A stretch of DNA of 6,021 bases from Candidatus Gastranaerophilales bacterium (GTDB lineage: Bacteria > Cyanobacteriota > Vampirovibrionia > Gastranaerophilales > Gastranaerophilaceae): assembly GCA_944324205.1 (NCBI GenBank), contig CALUVK010000106.1, forward strand, positions 1-6,021, read 5' to 3'. The notes below the pieces were generated by a model that made no database searches, had not been told where the DNA came from, and saw nothing but the letters and a program-made list of their open reading frames with translations. Shown here in pieces: positions 1-5,438 of this stretch. Each line of letters starts with the position of its first letter. Position 1 is the first letter of the stretch. Position numbers and translations under genes: made by a program.

Positions 1-207
1 CTTATCAGCTACTTTATTGACATAACCGCAATTATCTTATTGCTTCCTGCTGTTAGAATTCTTCTGGATAGAATTCTTGTCAAGGGTGTAAATATTGCGC
101 AGGAAGTCAAAAACAACAATGTTGCGGCAGGACTTGGCGAAGCCTTTGTTATTGTTGCTTTTGCCATAATGATTTTCTTTATGGTTGATTTTACGGGAAT
201 GGTTTAA
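1..207 (+). CDS. DUF350-family membrane protein, 3' end only
   Basis: The last 68 codons of a gene that begins before the window; the frame is open from base 1 to the TAA at 205-207. Two hydrophobic helices are visible (about residues 1-25 and 44-64). Between them is the charged stretch VRILLDRILVKGVNIAQEVK followed by NNNVAAGLGEAF. A helix, an R/D-rich turn and then a 'NVAAGLGEA'-type second helix are the pattern I associate with DUF350 (the E. coli YjfL family), small inner-membrane proteins of unknown biochemical role. The next gene starts 23 bases after the stop on the same strand, so this is probably part of the same operon. In other bacteria DUF350 genes are known near PspA-like, spermidine-synthase-like and ATP-grasp genes, which fits the aminopropyltransferase gene downstream. 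The family call is from motif memory. Confidence 0.75.
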   Translation, partial: LISYFIDITAIILLLPAVRILLDRILVKGVNIAQEVKNNNVAAGLGEAFVIVAFAIMIFFMVDFTGMV

Positions 208-216
208 ATAAAAAAT

Positions 217-221
217 AAAGG
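217..221 (+). promoter_or_regulatory. Ribosome binding site deciding the ATG start at 231
   Basis: AAAGG lies nine bases before the ATG at 231. An in-frame TTG at 222 would touch this site directly and leave no spacing, so the ATG is preferred as the start of the downstream two-TM protein. Confidence 0.55.
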
Positions 222-230
222 TTGTATTTA

Positions 231-827
231 ATGATAATTGATCCAAAGAAAAAGATTAGAGATTTGTATTTTTACAACAATCTGTTGTTGATGGTAATTG
301 TATTTTGTATAGCCTGTTTTGTGACATTTTTCTTTATGGAAAATGACGGACATATAAACAGCTATTCCGGTACATTAAGACCCGGACAGACATTCGGGCC
401 TATAAAAATTACCAAAGGGAAGCCGAAGATTTATATAATAAAAAGTCATTTTTTCGGCGATAATTCAACTACTTATATTTATGGTGAAGTTCAGGATGAA
501 AATAAAGATACGCTGTATGAATTCGGGAAAGACCTCTGGCATGAAAGCGGATATGATGACGGTTATTACTCTGAAAGTGACAGGAATATGCAGGTAAAGC
601 TTACTTTTAGCGAACCGGGGACATATTATATTCAAATGGGTGAAGAAGGCGGAATAAGCGGAAGTTCGCTTCAAATACTCTCTGCACGCTCAAGCGGAAT
701 CCCGCATTTGATGGTAGGAGCGTATTTTCTTATCGGAGCAATTTTTATATTTATTTTCCTTAATCCACAGTGGGTAGGCGAAAAACTTGAGAACTTGAAT
801 GAAAACTTAGGGGAGATGGCAGATTGA
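231..827 (+). CDS. Double-anchored membrane protein with exposed probable beta-rich domain
   Basis: Encodes 198 residues from the ATG at 231. A short basic N-terminus (DPKKKIRD) is followed by a TM helix at about residues 17-36. A polar domain of roughly 125 residues then runs to a second hydrophobic helix near residues 164-180 and a short C-terminal tail with an acidic end. The basic N-terminus predicts that both ends are cytoplasmic and the central domain lies outside. The central part is rich in alternating beta-type stretches (PKIYIIKSHF, TTYIYGEVQD, MQVKLTFSEPGTYYIQMG). The 'FSEPGTYYI' phrase is typical of Ig- or jelly-roll-like beta-sandwich domains. I do not recognise a named family; it may be the membrane part of a protein type that travels with DUF350 and DUF4178 genes. 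Its stop shares four bases (TTGA) with the next gene's TTG start, implying translational coupling. No enzyme motif is visible. Confidence 0.85.
   Translation: MIIDPKKKIRDLYFYNNLLLMVIVFCIACFVTFFFMENDGHINSYSGTLRPGQTFGPIKITKGKPKIYIIKSHFFGDNSTTYIYGEVQDENKDTLYEFGKDLWHESGYDDGYYSESDRNMQVKLTFSEPGTYYIQMGEEGGISGSSLQILSARSSGIPHLMVGAYFLIGAIFIFIFLNPQWVGEKLENLNENLGEMAD
810..815 (+). promoter_or_regulatory. Strong ribosome binding site supporting a TTG start
   Basis: GGGGAG sits eight bases before the TTG at 824, inside the end of the preceding gene. It is the main reason to accept a TTG start for the small His-rich protein, which has no in-frame ATG at that position. Confidence 0.65.
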
Positions 828-1063
828 GAAATAAGAACATTATATACTATTTAATTTTTGCTTCCGCACTGATTTTGGTTTATGCGGCCTGCTTTAGTGC
901 TGCTTATCGCGGCTATGGCTATCCGGGATATAGAGGGTATCATCACCATCATCATTCATTCTGGTATTTTGGAAGGCACGATTCTGCATACGGTTCAAGT
1001 GTCCGCGAAAACAGCGTTTACGGTTCAAGATTTTCTCGTAAGGGGATAAACGGTGGAAAATAA
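824..1063 (+). CDS. Small exported Tyr/Gly/His-rich protein (79 aa, TTG start)
   Basis: Begins at TTG in a TTGA overlap with the preceding stop, backed by GGGGAG at 810-815, and ends at TAA 1061-1063. Residues 1-22 look like a signal peptide or single membrane anchor: basic MRNK, then a hydrophobic core ending LILVYAAC. Cys23 is placed as in a lipoprotein, but Tyr at -3 is a poor lipobox residue, so lipidation is doubtful. The mature part is low in complexity: YRGYGYPGYRGY, then five consecutive histidines (40-44), the aromatic patch SFWYFGRHD, and two 'YGS' repeats in a basic Ser-rich tail. No catalytic motif is present. The His run could bind Zn, Ni or Cu, and the Tyr/Gly segment could be a modified or surface-binding tail. 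It lies between a two-TM protein gene and the aminopropyltransferase gene, overlapping both, so it is probably a dedicated partner or substrate of that module (inference). Confidence 0.8.
   Translation: MRNKNIIYYLIFASALILVYAACFSAAYRGYGYPGYRGYHHHHHSFWYFGRHDSAYGSSVRENSVYGSRFSRKGINGGK
1040..1045 (+). promoter_or_regulatory. Ribosome binding site supporting a GTG start
   Basis: AAGGGG ends seven bases before the GTG at 1053, within the end of the small His-rich gene. This fixes the aminopropyltransferase start at GTG and creates an 11-bp overlap between the two genes. Confidence 0.65.
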
Positions 1064-2588
1064 GAGTATTTTAACTAAAAAAGACGCATCTATTCTTTTG
1101 TTTTGCGTCTTTGTTGTCGGGTATTGCACAATTGTTTATGAACTTCTTATCGGAAGTATTTCTTCATATTTTATCGGTGACAGTATTAAGCAGTTTTCTA
1201 TTACAATCGGCTTAACCATGACATCAATGGGAATTGGTACGCTGATTTCAAGGTTCTTTAAGAAAAATCTTATTTATTGGTTTATCTTAATAGAGCTCTT
1301 GATTGCTATAGCCGGCGGACTTTCTGTGCCTATTTTGTATTTTGTTTATTCAATACAGTTTTTCTATTATCCGATAATGTGTATTTTGATTATTATAATC
1401 GGAACGCTTATCGGTTTGGAAATCCCGCTTTTAACAAGGATTATGGAAGAGTATTTTCAGTTAAGAGAAAATATTTCTAATGTTTTATCGCTTGATTATT
1501 TAGGTGCATTTCTTGCGTCTTTAGTATTTCCATTTATATTACTCCCGCTTTTGGGAATTTTTAACACTTCGCTTTCCACAGGTCTGTTGAACCTTTTAAT
1601 CGGAATTCTGACTTTTGTCTGGTTCAAAAACAAGTTAACTCTGAAAAGAAAACGTATGTTGAAAGCGCAGAGTATTTTAATATTAATTCTTTTAATCGGC
1701 TGTATCTTGTTTTCAAAAGAGATTTCAATGTATCTGGAAAATTCGATGTATGATGATCGGGTGGTTTTTTCAAAGCAGACGCCTTATCAGAAACTGATTA
1801 TTACTAAAAATAAAGAAGATGTAAGACTCTTTATTGACGGCAATGTCCAGTTCTCAACGATTGACGAGTACCGTTATCACGAGCCATTAATTCATATTCC
1901 GATGAATTTGGTTAATCATAGGGAAAACGTTTTGATTTTAGGGGGCGGAGACGGACTTGCTGCAAGAGAAATTCTTAAATACAGCGATGTAAAAAATATT
2001 ACGGTTGTTGATTTAGATAAAGAAATGACTGATTTAGCCGTAAAAAATAAGGTTATGGCTGAATTAAACGAGGGAAGTTTTACTAATCCGAAAGTTAAAA
2101 TTTTAAATGAAGATGCTTTTAAATTTTTAGAAAACGCAAGAGAATACTTTGATGTGATAATAATTGACCTTCCTGACCCTAATAATTCGGCGCTTGCAAG
2201 ATTATACAGCAAAGAGTTCTATAAAGTTGTAAAACAAAAACTTGCCAGAGACGGAGTTGTGGTAACGCAGGCATCAAGCCCGTTCTTCTCGCCTGAAGCT
2301 TTCTGGTGTATTAATGAAACTATGAAAGAGGCAGGGTTTAAATATACAAAACCATATCACTCTTATGTCCCATCGTTTGGGGATTGGGGTTTTGTGCTTG
2401 CGGCTAATAAAAAAATAAATGAAGAAGATATTGAAATAAATGTTCCCGTAAAATACATAGATAAAGGAATAATAAAAGACTTTTTCTATATCCCAAGGGA
2501 TGTCAGAAGAGAGAATATAAAATCATCAACTCTTAATGACCCGCAGGTATTGCATTATTACCTGAACGGCTGGAGATATTGGGATTAG
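1053..2588 (+). CDS. Membrane-fused spermidine-synthase-like aminopropyltransferase
   Basis: Encodes 511 residues from GTG 1053 to TAG 2586-2588. The N-terminal 220 residues or so hold about seven hydrophobic helices. The C-terminal part is a class I SAM-binding fold of the spermidine synthase family. Its motifs are in order: IDGNVQF followed by D271-E-Y-R-Y-H-E277 (the substrate-side 'DE..YHE' signature), LILGGGDG (GGGDG at 297-301, nucleotide-binding loop), VVDLD (D320 and D322, ribose-binding acids), NEDAF, and D372-L-P-D375-P, equivalent to the catalytic 'DxxDP' motif. All key acids are kept, so it is probably active. Soluble SpeE proteins are about 280-300 residues; the extra length here is the membrane domain. 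The family transfers an aminopropyl group from decarboxylated SAM to an amine, but the acceptor here is unknown and no SAM decarboxylase gene is in view. It is the last gene of the operon, overlaps the His-rich gene by 11 bp, and converges on the aldolase gene with a 6-bp gap. Confidence 0.9.
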   Translation: MENKSILTKKDASILLFCVFVVGYCTIVYELLIGSISSYFIGDSIKQFSITIGLTMTSMGIGTLISRFFKKNLIYWFILIELLIAIAGGLSVPILYFVYSIQFFYYPIMCILIIIIGTLIGLEIPLLTRIMEEYFQLRENISNVLSLDYLGAFLASLVFPFILLPLLGIFNTSLSTGLLNLLIGILTFVWFKNKLTLKRKRMLKAQSILILILLIGCILFSKEISMYLENSMYDDRVVFSKQTPYQKLIITKNKEDVRLFIDGNVQFSTIDEYRYHEPLIHIPMNLVNHRENVLILGGGDGLAAREILKYSDVKNITVVDLDKEMTDLAVKNKVMAELNEGSFTNPKVKILNEDAFKFLENAREYFDVIIIDLPDPNNSALARLYSKEFYKVVKQKLARDGVVVTQASSPFFSPEAFWCINETMKEAGFKYTKPYHSYVPSFGDWGFVLAANKKINEEDIEINVPVKYIDKGIIKDFFYIPRDVRRENIKSSTLNDPQVLHYYLNGWRYWD

Positions 2589-2594
2589 GGGGCT

Positions 2595-3452
2595 TTATTC
2601 CGCAGGATGTATTCCGTTTATTCCGCGGAAACCTCTTTGGGGATTATATTCCCAGTTGTATTTTTGATAGAGCGGGGTCAGATTATTTTCAATTGTCTCC
2701 CAGATACAGCTGGTATTATAGCTGTGTCCGCTGCGGTTAAGGTATTCTGTGAGAAGCTCTGTTTTAGTATTTCCTGCTCCGCGTCCTATTCCGCAAAGTG
2801 AGGAGTCAACAATAATATTTCTTGACTTCATATAGTTTATAAACTGAATAGTAAGCCCGAGTGAGAGCTGGATATTGTTGTGCGAGTGAAATCCTAAATC
2901 AATATTCTTATCAGTAATTTCATAAAATACAGGCATAATCCTGTCTAAATCTTCCGGAAACATTGAGCCGTAGGAGTCGACTATATAAAGAGCCTCAACT
3001 CCGGTAAAATTTGCCCGCCTGCATAATTTTTCAATCTCTTTTTCATCATATCCCAAGATGTTTGAGGGCTGCAGAAAGACTTTATATCCCATAGATTTAA
3101 CTTTTTCGAGCACGAATGATATTTTATCAAGTTCTTCTTTGTGGAAAGCTATTCTTATAATATCGACTATTCCGGAATTGTGTGTTAAATTCTCGGGGTT
3201 ATATTTCCCGAAATCAAACATCAGCGCAAACTCTGCGTTTTTTTTAAGTTGATATTTCCCTAAATCTTCCGGTTTATTAAAAAGTACATCACCTTTAAGT
3301 TTTTCCTTATTGCATAGCCAGCCGCATTCAATAATTTCAATCTTCGCATCATTAAGGCTTTTTATAATATTTTTTATGCAGTTTTCTCCGAAAAGCGCAT
3401 TTGTCACATACGCCCCGTCTCTTAAAGTGCAGTCTAAAACCTTAATTCCCAT
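2595..3452 (-). CDS. HMGL-like (DRE-TIM) aldolase/lyase family protein
   Basis: Encodes 285 residues from the ATG at 3452, chosen because AGAGG lies six bases upstream and the product then starts MGIKVLDCTLRDGAY, as in relatives. An in-frame ATG at 3488 would add twelve residues but lacks this support. Motifs: L-D-C-T-L-R11-D12-G near the N-terminus (the DRE-TIM metal and catalytic signature), Y-I-V-D-S-Y-G at 156-162, GFH189-S-H191-NN (the HxH metal ligands), and GIGRGAGNTKTE at 221-232. These match the HMG-CoA lyase / 4-hydroxy-2-oxovalerate aldolase / homocitrate synthase superfamily, which uses a divalent metal to make or break a C-C bond beside a carbonyl. Tyr follows the 'RDGA' motif where classical oxovalerate aldolases have His; that variant recalls a subgroup seen in polysaccharide clusters. 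There is no C-terminal regulatory or channelling domain. The substrate cannot be told, and no pathway partner is adjacent. Confidence 0.88.
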   Translation of the reverse strand: MGIKVLDCTLRDGAYVTNALFGENCIKNIIKSLNDAKIEIIECGWLCNKEKLKGDVLFNKPEDLGKYQLKKNAEFALMFDFGKYNPENLTHNSGIVDIIRIAFHKEELDKISFVLEKVKSMGYKVFLQPSNILGYDEKEIEKLCRRANFTGVEALYIVDSYGSMFPEDLDRIMPVFYEITDKNIDLGFHSHNNIQLSLGLTIQFINYMKSRNIIVDSSLCGIGRGAGNTKTELLTEYLNRSGHSYNTSCIWETIENNLTPLYQKYNWEYNPQRGFRGINGIHPAE

Positions 3453-3458
3453 AATATA

Positions 3459-3463
3459 CCTCT
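3459..3463 (-). promoter_or_regulatory. Ribosome binding site deciding the aldolase start
   Basis: On the minus strand AGAGG precedes the ATG at 3452 by six bases. This selects 3452 over the upstream in-frame ATG at 3488. Confidence 0.65.
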
Positions 3464-3469
3464 TTACAT

Positions 3470-3498
3470 ATCGTAACAAAAATATCACTAACTAGCAA
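3470..3498 (-). promoter_or_regulatory. Candidate sigma-70-type promoter for the aldolase gene
   Basis: On the minus strand TTGCTA (3498-3493) and TACGAT (3475-3470) are separated by 17 bases; each matches four of six consensus positions. Predicted initiation near 3463 would leave a very short leader overlapping the ribosome binding site, which lowers confidence. Confidence 0.35.
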
Positions 3499-3504
3499 TT
3501 TCTG

Positions 3505-3533
3505 TTTACTTTTATACTTTATAATAATATAAA
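3505..3533 (+). promoter_or_regulatory. Candidate sigma-70-type promoter for the gene at 3563
   Basis: TTTACT (3505-3510) and TATAAA (3528-3533) are separated by exactly 17 bases. Initiation would fall near 3540, giving a leader of about 20 bases that contains AAAGG and TTAGG before the ATG at 3563. The same -35 hexamer and spacing occur in the candidate promoter at 5439-5467. Confidence 0.5.
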
Positions 3534-3534
3534 G
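3517..3534. repeat. Perfect 7-bp inverted repeat over the -10 region
   Basis: CTTTATA (3517-3523), a four-base spacer ATAA, then TATAAAG (3528-3534), its exact reverse complement. It lies in the divergent intergenic region and covers the -10 hexamer of the plus-strand promoter, giving TATAAA on both strands. It could be an operator, a two-way -10 region, or a chance palindrome in AT-rich DNA; it is too AT-rich to be a terminator. Confidence 0.45.
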
Positions 3535-3562
3535 GTGTGTAATAAAAAAAGGTTAGGTTTCT

Positions 3563-4540
3563 ATGACAAATCCGATTAATCCGAATTATTCAGGCGTGAC
3601 AATTCAAATATCAAATCCAGCTGTTTATGCAGGTGGTTCCGGAAATGCTGCTTGTTTGCAAACTGGAGGCATTCAACCGCAGCAAGTTCCTGTTTATAAT
3701 ACACGGGGATATAGTATTCAGGAGCCAACGGCACAAATTCCGAATACTTTAGCAATGGCAAATCCTGCTGGAGGAGCATGTGCATATCCGCCTCAATATT
3801 ATCTGAATAATTATAACTATCAGGGGGTAAATCCAGGGGTAAATCCAGGGGTAAATCCTGGGGCAAATCCTGGAATAAAATCAGAAGGTGAAAACTCAGA
3901 ACAGGTTAATGGTAATACAAAGAGTAGTCAGCCCGAAAAAGCTGAGTTTCTTTCAGCTCCAGATGCGAAGAAAGCTATAACAACAGAACAACATAAAATA
4001 GAAAGCTTACCAAATACGCAGAAGCAATATGAAGCAACTTCCCCTGAAGAACAAGATTTATCCAAGTCAAAAGGAGTTATAGAGGATTTGGATGCTAGAG
4101 CTGCTGCTTTGGAAACTGAAAAAAAGAATGCTAAAGATTCTAAAATAGTACCTCTTACAAATGAATATATAAAATCTCTGGAAAATTATTTAAATAATCC
4201 GAATGATGAAATTCGTCTTATGGCCTCCAAAGAAATATTAACAAGATTGGATGAAGATAAGCGCAGATACGATGATGCTGCATTAAATGCATTGTTAAAT
4301 AAAATGCTTCAGGATCCTTCGAAACTAATCAGAATAGCAGCTTTAAGTGCATTTTCTTCAGAACTTGCAAGCGGAAATGATTATACAGTGACCCTGCTTC
4401 ACAATATTCAAGCAAATCCAAGTGCTGACAAAGAAGATGTATTGCAGGCTGCGGATATTTTACTAAAAATGTCTCAGGGAAAAGAAGTAAAAGATATTCC
4501 AAATCCAAAAGTAAAGGAAGAAAATAATAAAGGGCAATAA
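3563..4540 (+). CDS. Unknown Pro/Asn/Gln-rich protein with GVNP repeats and HEAT-like C-terminal half
   Basis: Encodes 325 residues; the ATG is preceded by AAAGG and TTAGG. There is no signal peptide or TM helix. Residues 1-87 are low in complexity and rich in Asn, Pro, Gln, Tyr and Gly (MTNPINPNYSGVTIQISNP, ending YYLNNYNYQ). Residues 88-103 are four tandem GVNP/GANP units. Residues 105-195 are a charged, probably disordered or partly coiled linker. Residues about 198-305 are helical with HEAT-like phrases: PNDEIRLMASKEIL, then DPSKLIRIAALSAF, then a third weaker unit ending VLQAADILLKM. HEAT repeats usually serve protein binding, so an adaptor or scaffold role is plausible but unproven. The N-terminus resembles lineage-specific proteins I recall from gut Melainabacteria-type genomes; this is impression, not a search. 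The next gene starts two bases after its stop, suggesting co-translation. Confidence 0.88.
   Translation: MTNPINPNYSGVTIQISNPAVYAGGSGNAACLQTGGIQPQQVPVYNTRGYSIQEPTAQIPNTLAMANPAGGACAYPPQYYLNNYNYQGVNPGVNPGVNPGANPGIKSEGENSEQVNGNTKSSQPEKAEFLSAPDAKKAITTEQHKIESLPNTQKQYEATSPEEQDLSKSKGVIEDLDARAAALETEKKNAKDSKIVPLTNEYIKSLENYLNNPNDEIRLMASKEILTRLDEDKRRYDDAALNALLNKMLQDPSKLIRIAALSAFSSELASGNDYTVTLLHNIQANPSADKEDVLQAADILLKMSQGKEVKDIPNPKVKEENNKGQ
3824..3871 (+). repeat. Four 12-bp in-frame tandem repeats (GVNP units)
   Basis: Four head-to-tail copies of GGGGTAAATCCA-type units at 3824, 3836, 3848 and 3860. The first two are identical, the third differs at its last base, and the fourth has C for T in the second codon (Val to Ala) plus that same last-base change. 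Each copy is four codons, so gain or loss of copies keeps the frame. It sits at the junction of the low-complexity head and the charged linker. Confidence 0.9.
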
Positions 4541-4542
4541 AA

Positions 4543-4980
4543 ATGTTTTCTGTTTCAAACATAGTATGTAAGACAATCGGAGTCGCGGGCTTGAGTGCAG
4601 CGCTTTATGATGCTGGAAAAATAGGATCTGAAACTTCTGGCAGAATAAAGCAAAAGGTTAATGCTGATCACTTTGAACGGGTGCACAATTCAACACGTAC
4701 TATGTCTACAGAAAGTCAAGTAACAGGTTTCATTCAAGATAAAGTTGCTGATTACAGAATGAATAATCCTTTGTTTTCAATGTTTGGAAGTGTAAAAGGT
4801 TTTTGCAAGGGTTTTTTTGAAACCCTTGGCAATCAAATTCTACCGGTATCATTTGCTTCTATGGCCCTTGCTGGTAAAGGTGTATGGGCTAAAATTGGTG
4901 CCTGGGGTGTTGCAGGGTATGCAGCTTTAACTATTGCAAGAGAAGGTTTTGGTATCGGGAAGGTTTCTCCAAAGGATTAG
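4543..4980 (+). CDS. Unknown small protein with hydrophobic C-terminal region
   Basis: Encodes 145 residues, starting at ATG 4543 two bases after the previous stop; AAAGGG at about 4529-4534 may serve as ribosome binding site. The N-terminal 22 residues are mildly hydrophobic (NIVCKTIGVAGLSAALYDAG). A polar, basic, probably helical middle follows (residues 24-70: KIGSETSGRIKQKVN, then a Ser/Thr-rich stretch). Residues about 98-133 are largely hydrophobic and Ala/Gly-rich (ILPVSFASMALAGKG, WGVAGYAALTIA), enough for one or two membrane-associated helices. No family is recognised. Tight spacing ties it to the HEAT-like gene, so the two products may act together at the membrane (inference). Its last 50 bp overlap the 3' end of the opposite-strand gene, and it contains a strong internal hairpin at 4803-4832. 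Confidence 0.8.
   Translation: MFSVSNIVCKTIGVAGLSAALYDAGKIGSETSGRIKQKVNADHFERVHNSTRTMSTESQVTGFIQDKVADYRMNNPLFSMFGSVKGFCKGFFETLGNQILPVSFASMALAGKGVWAKIGAWGVAGYAALTIAREGFGIGKVSPKD
4803..4832. repeat. Strong inverted repeat inside the coding region
   Basis: TTGCAAGGGTTT (4803-4814) pairs with AAACCCTTGGCAA (4820-4832) around the five-base loop TTTTG: twelve base pairs with one bulged G at 4829. No T-run follows on either strand, so it is not a standard intrinsic terminator. It codes for part of residues 87-97 of the small hydrophobic protein. Confidence 0.7.
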
Positions 4981-5401
4981 TAGAATTTTTTAACTTTGTT
5001 TTTGAATAATTTTCTAACTTATCTGATAAGTCATCGCTATCATTATCTATAGCTTCATTTACATCAGAGAGTAGTTTTTTCTGGACTTCTTTTTCTTTGG
5101 TAAAAACATCCATCTCTTTTTCTTTTGTATAAGCTTTTATTCCTGCTTTATATAAAAACCTTGGAGCCGCAAAAAGCATTGTTATCAAACCGGCACTAAG
5201 TCCAAACCAACCGGCATGTTTCCAAGATGAAGTATAGCTTCGTGCTATTGCAGTAGTTACAGCACCTGTGATTACAGAAACACTGCCAGCATTTAACAGT
5301 GCAAGTCTGCTTTCAAATTTGCGATTAACTGGATTTTCTAAATCATAATTTTGCCCCTTAAATAGAACCTTAGGGGCTAAGGCATCTACAGGTCTAATCA
5401 T
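4931..5401 (-). CDS. Unknown two-TM protein with charged C-terminal tail
   Basis: Encodes 156 residues from the ATG at 5401 (MIRPVDALAPKVLFKG). A GTG at 5413 would add four residues, and neither start has a good ribosome binding site; ATG is preferred because MIRP looks like a natural N-terminus. A 30-residue polar head carries an 'FKG' motif. Two hydrophobic helices follow at about 33-54 and 61-82 (LLNAGSVSVITGAVTTAIA; WFGLSAGLITMLFAAP), forming a hairpin. A highly charged helical tail runs from residue 90, with the TKEKE motif twice (92-96 and 101-105) and then an Asp/Ser-rich stretch. No known family is recognised. The style resembles lineage-specific membrane proteins of Melainabacteria-like genomes (impression only). 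The stop TAG at 4931-4933 lies 50 bp inside the oppositely oriented neighbour. It has its own promoter downstream of the dnaK terminator. Confidence 0.8.
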   Translation of the reverse strand: MIRPVDALAPKVLFKGQNYDLENPVNRKFESRLALLNAGSVSVITGAVTTAIARSYTSSWKHAGWFGLSAGLITMLFAAPRFLYKAGIKAYTKEKEMDVFTKEKEVQKKLLSDVNEAIDNDSDDLSDKLENYSKTKLKNSTNPLEKPSRYQNLLLQ

Positions 5402-5438
5402 AATCTCACACACACTTTCTATTAATATCTATGTTTAT

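Noticed and set aside
222..230. TTG at 222 as an upstream start for the double-anchored protein
   Set aside because: It abuts the AAAGG site with no spacing, whereas the ATG at 231 is properly spaced.
884..894. Classical lipoprotein lipobox at Cys23 of the small His-rich protein
   Set aside because: Cys follows A-A but Tyr is at -3, so the match is too weak to call a lipoprotein; kept only as a possibility.
1916..2212. Open minus-strand frame across the aminopropyltransferase gene
   Set aside because: It lies opposite the conserved SAM-binding motifs, and its product has no recognisable feature or start signal.
2544..2564. Small hairpin CAGGTA...TACCTG as a terminator of the operon
   Set aside because: Only six base pairs, inside the coding region, and no T-run follows.
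2621..2630. Palindrome TTCCGCGGAA and nearby TATTCCG repeats as a regulatory or recombination site
   Set aside because: They lie in the aldolase gene and are explained by its RGFRGINGI codons; no partner copies are seen elsewhere in the window.
3576..3866. Minus-strand frame opposite the GVNP region encoding a Leu/Pro repeat protein
   Set aside because: The repeat is the antisense of the GVNP codons; the plus-strand gene has promoter, ribosome binding site and domain structure.
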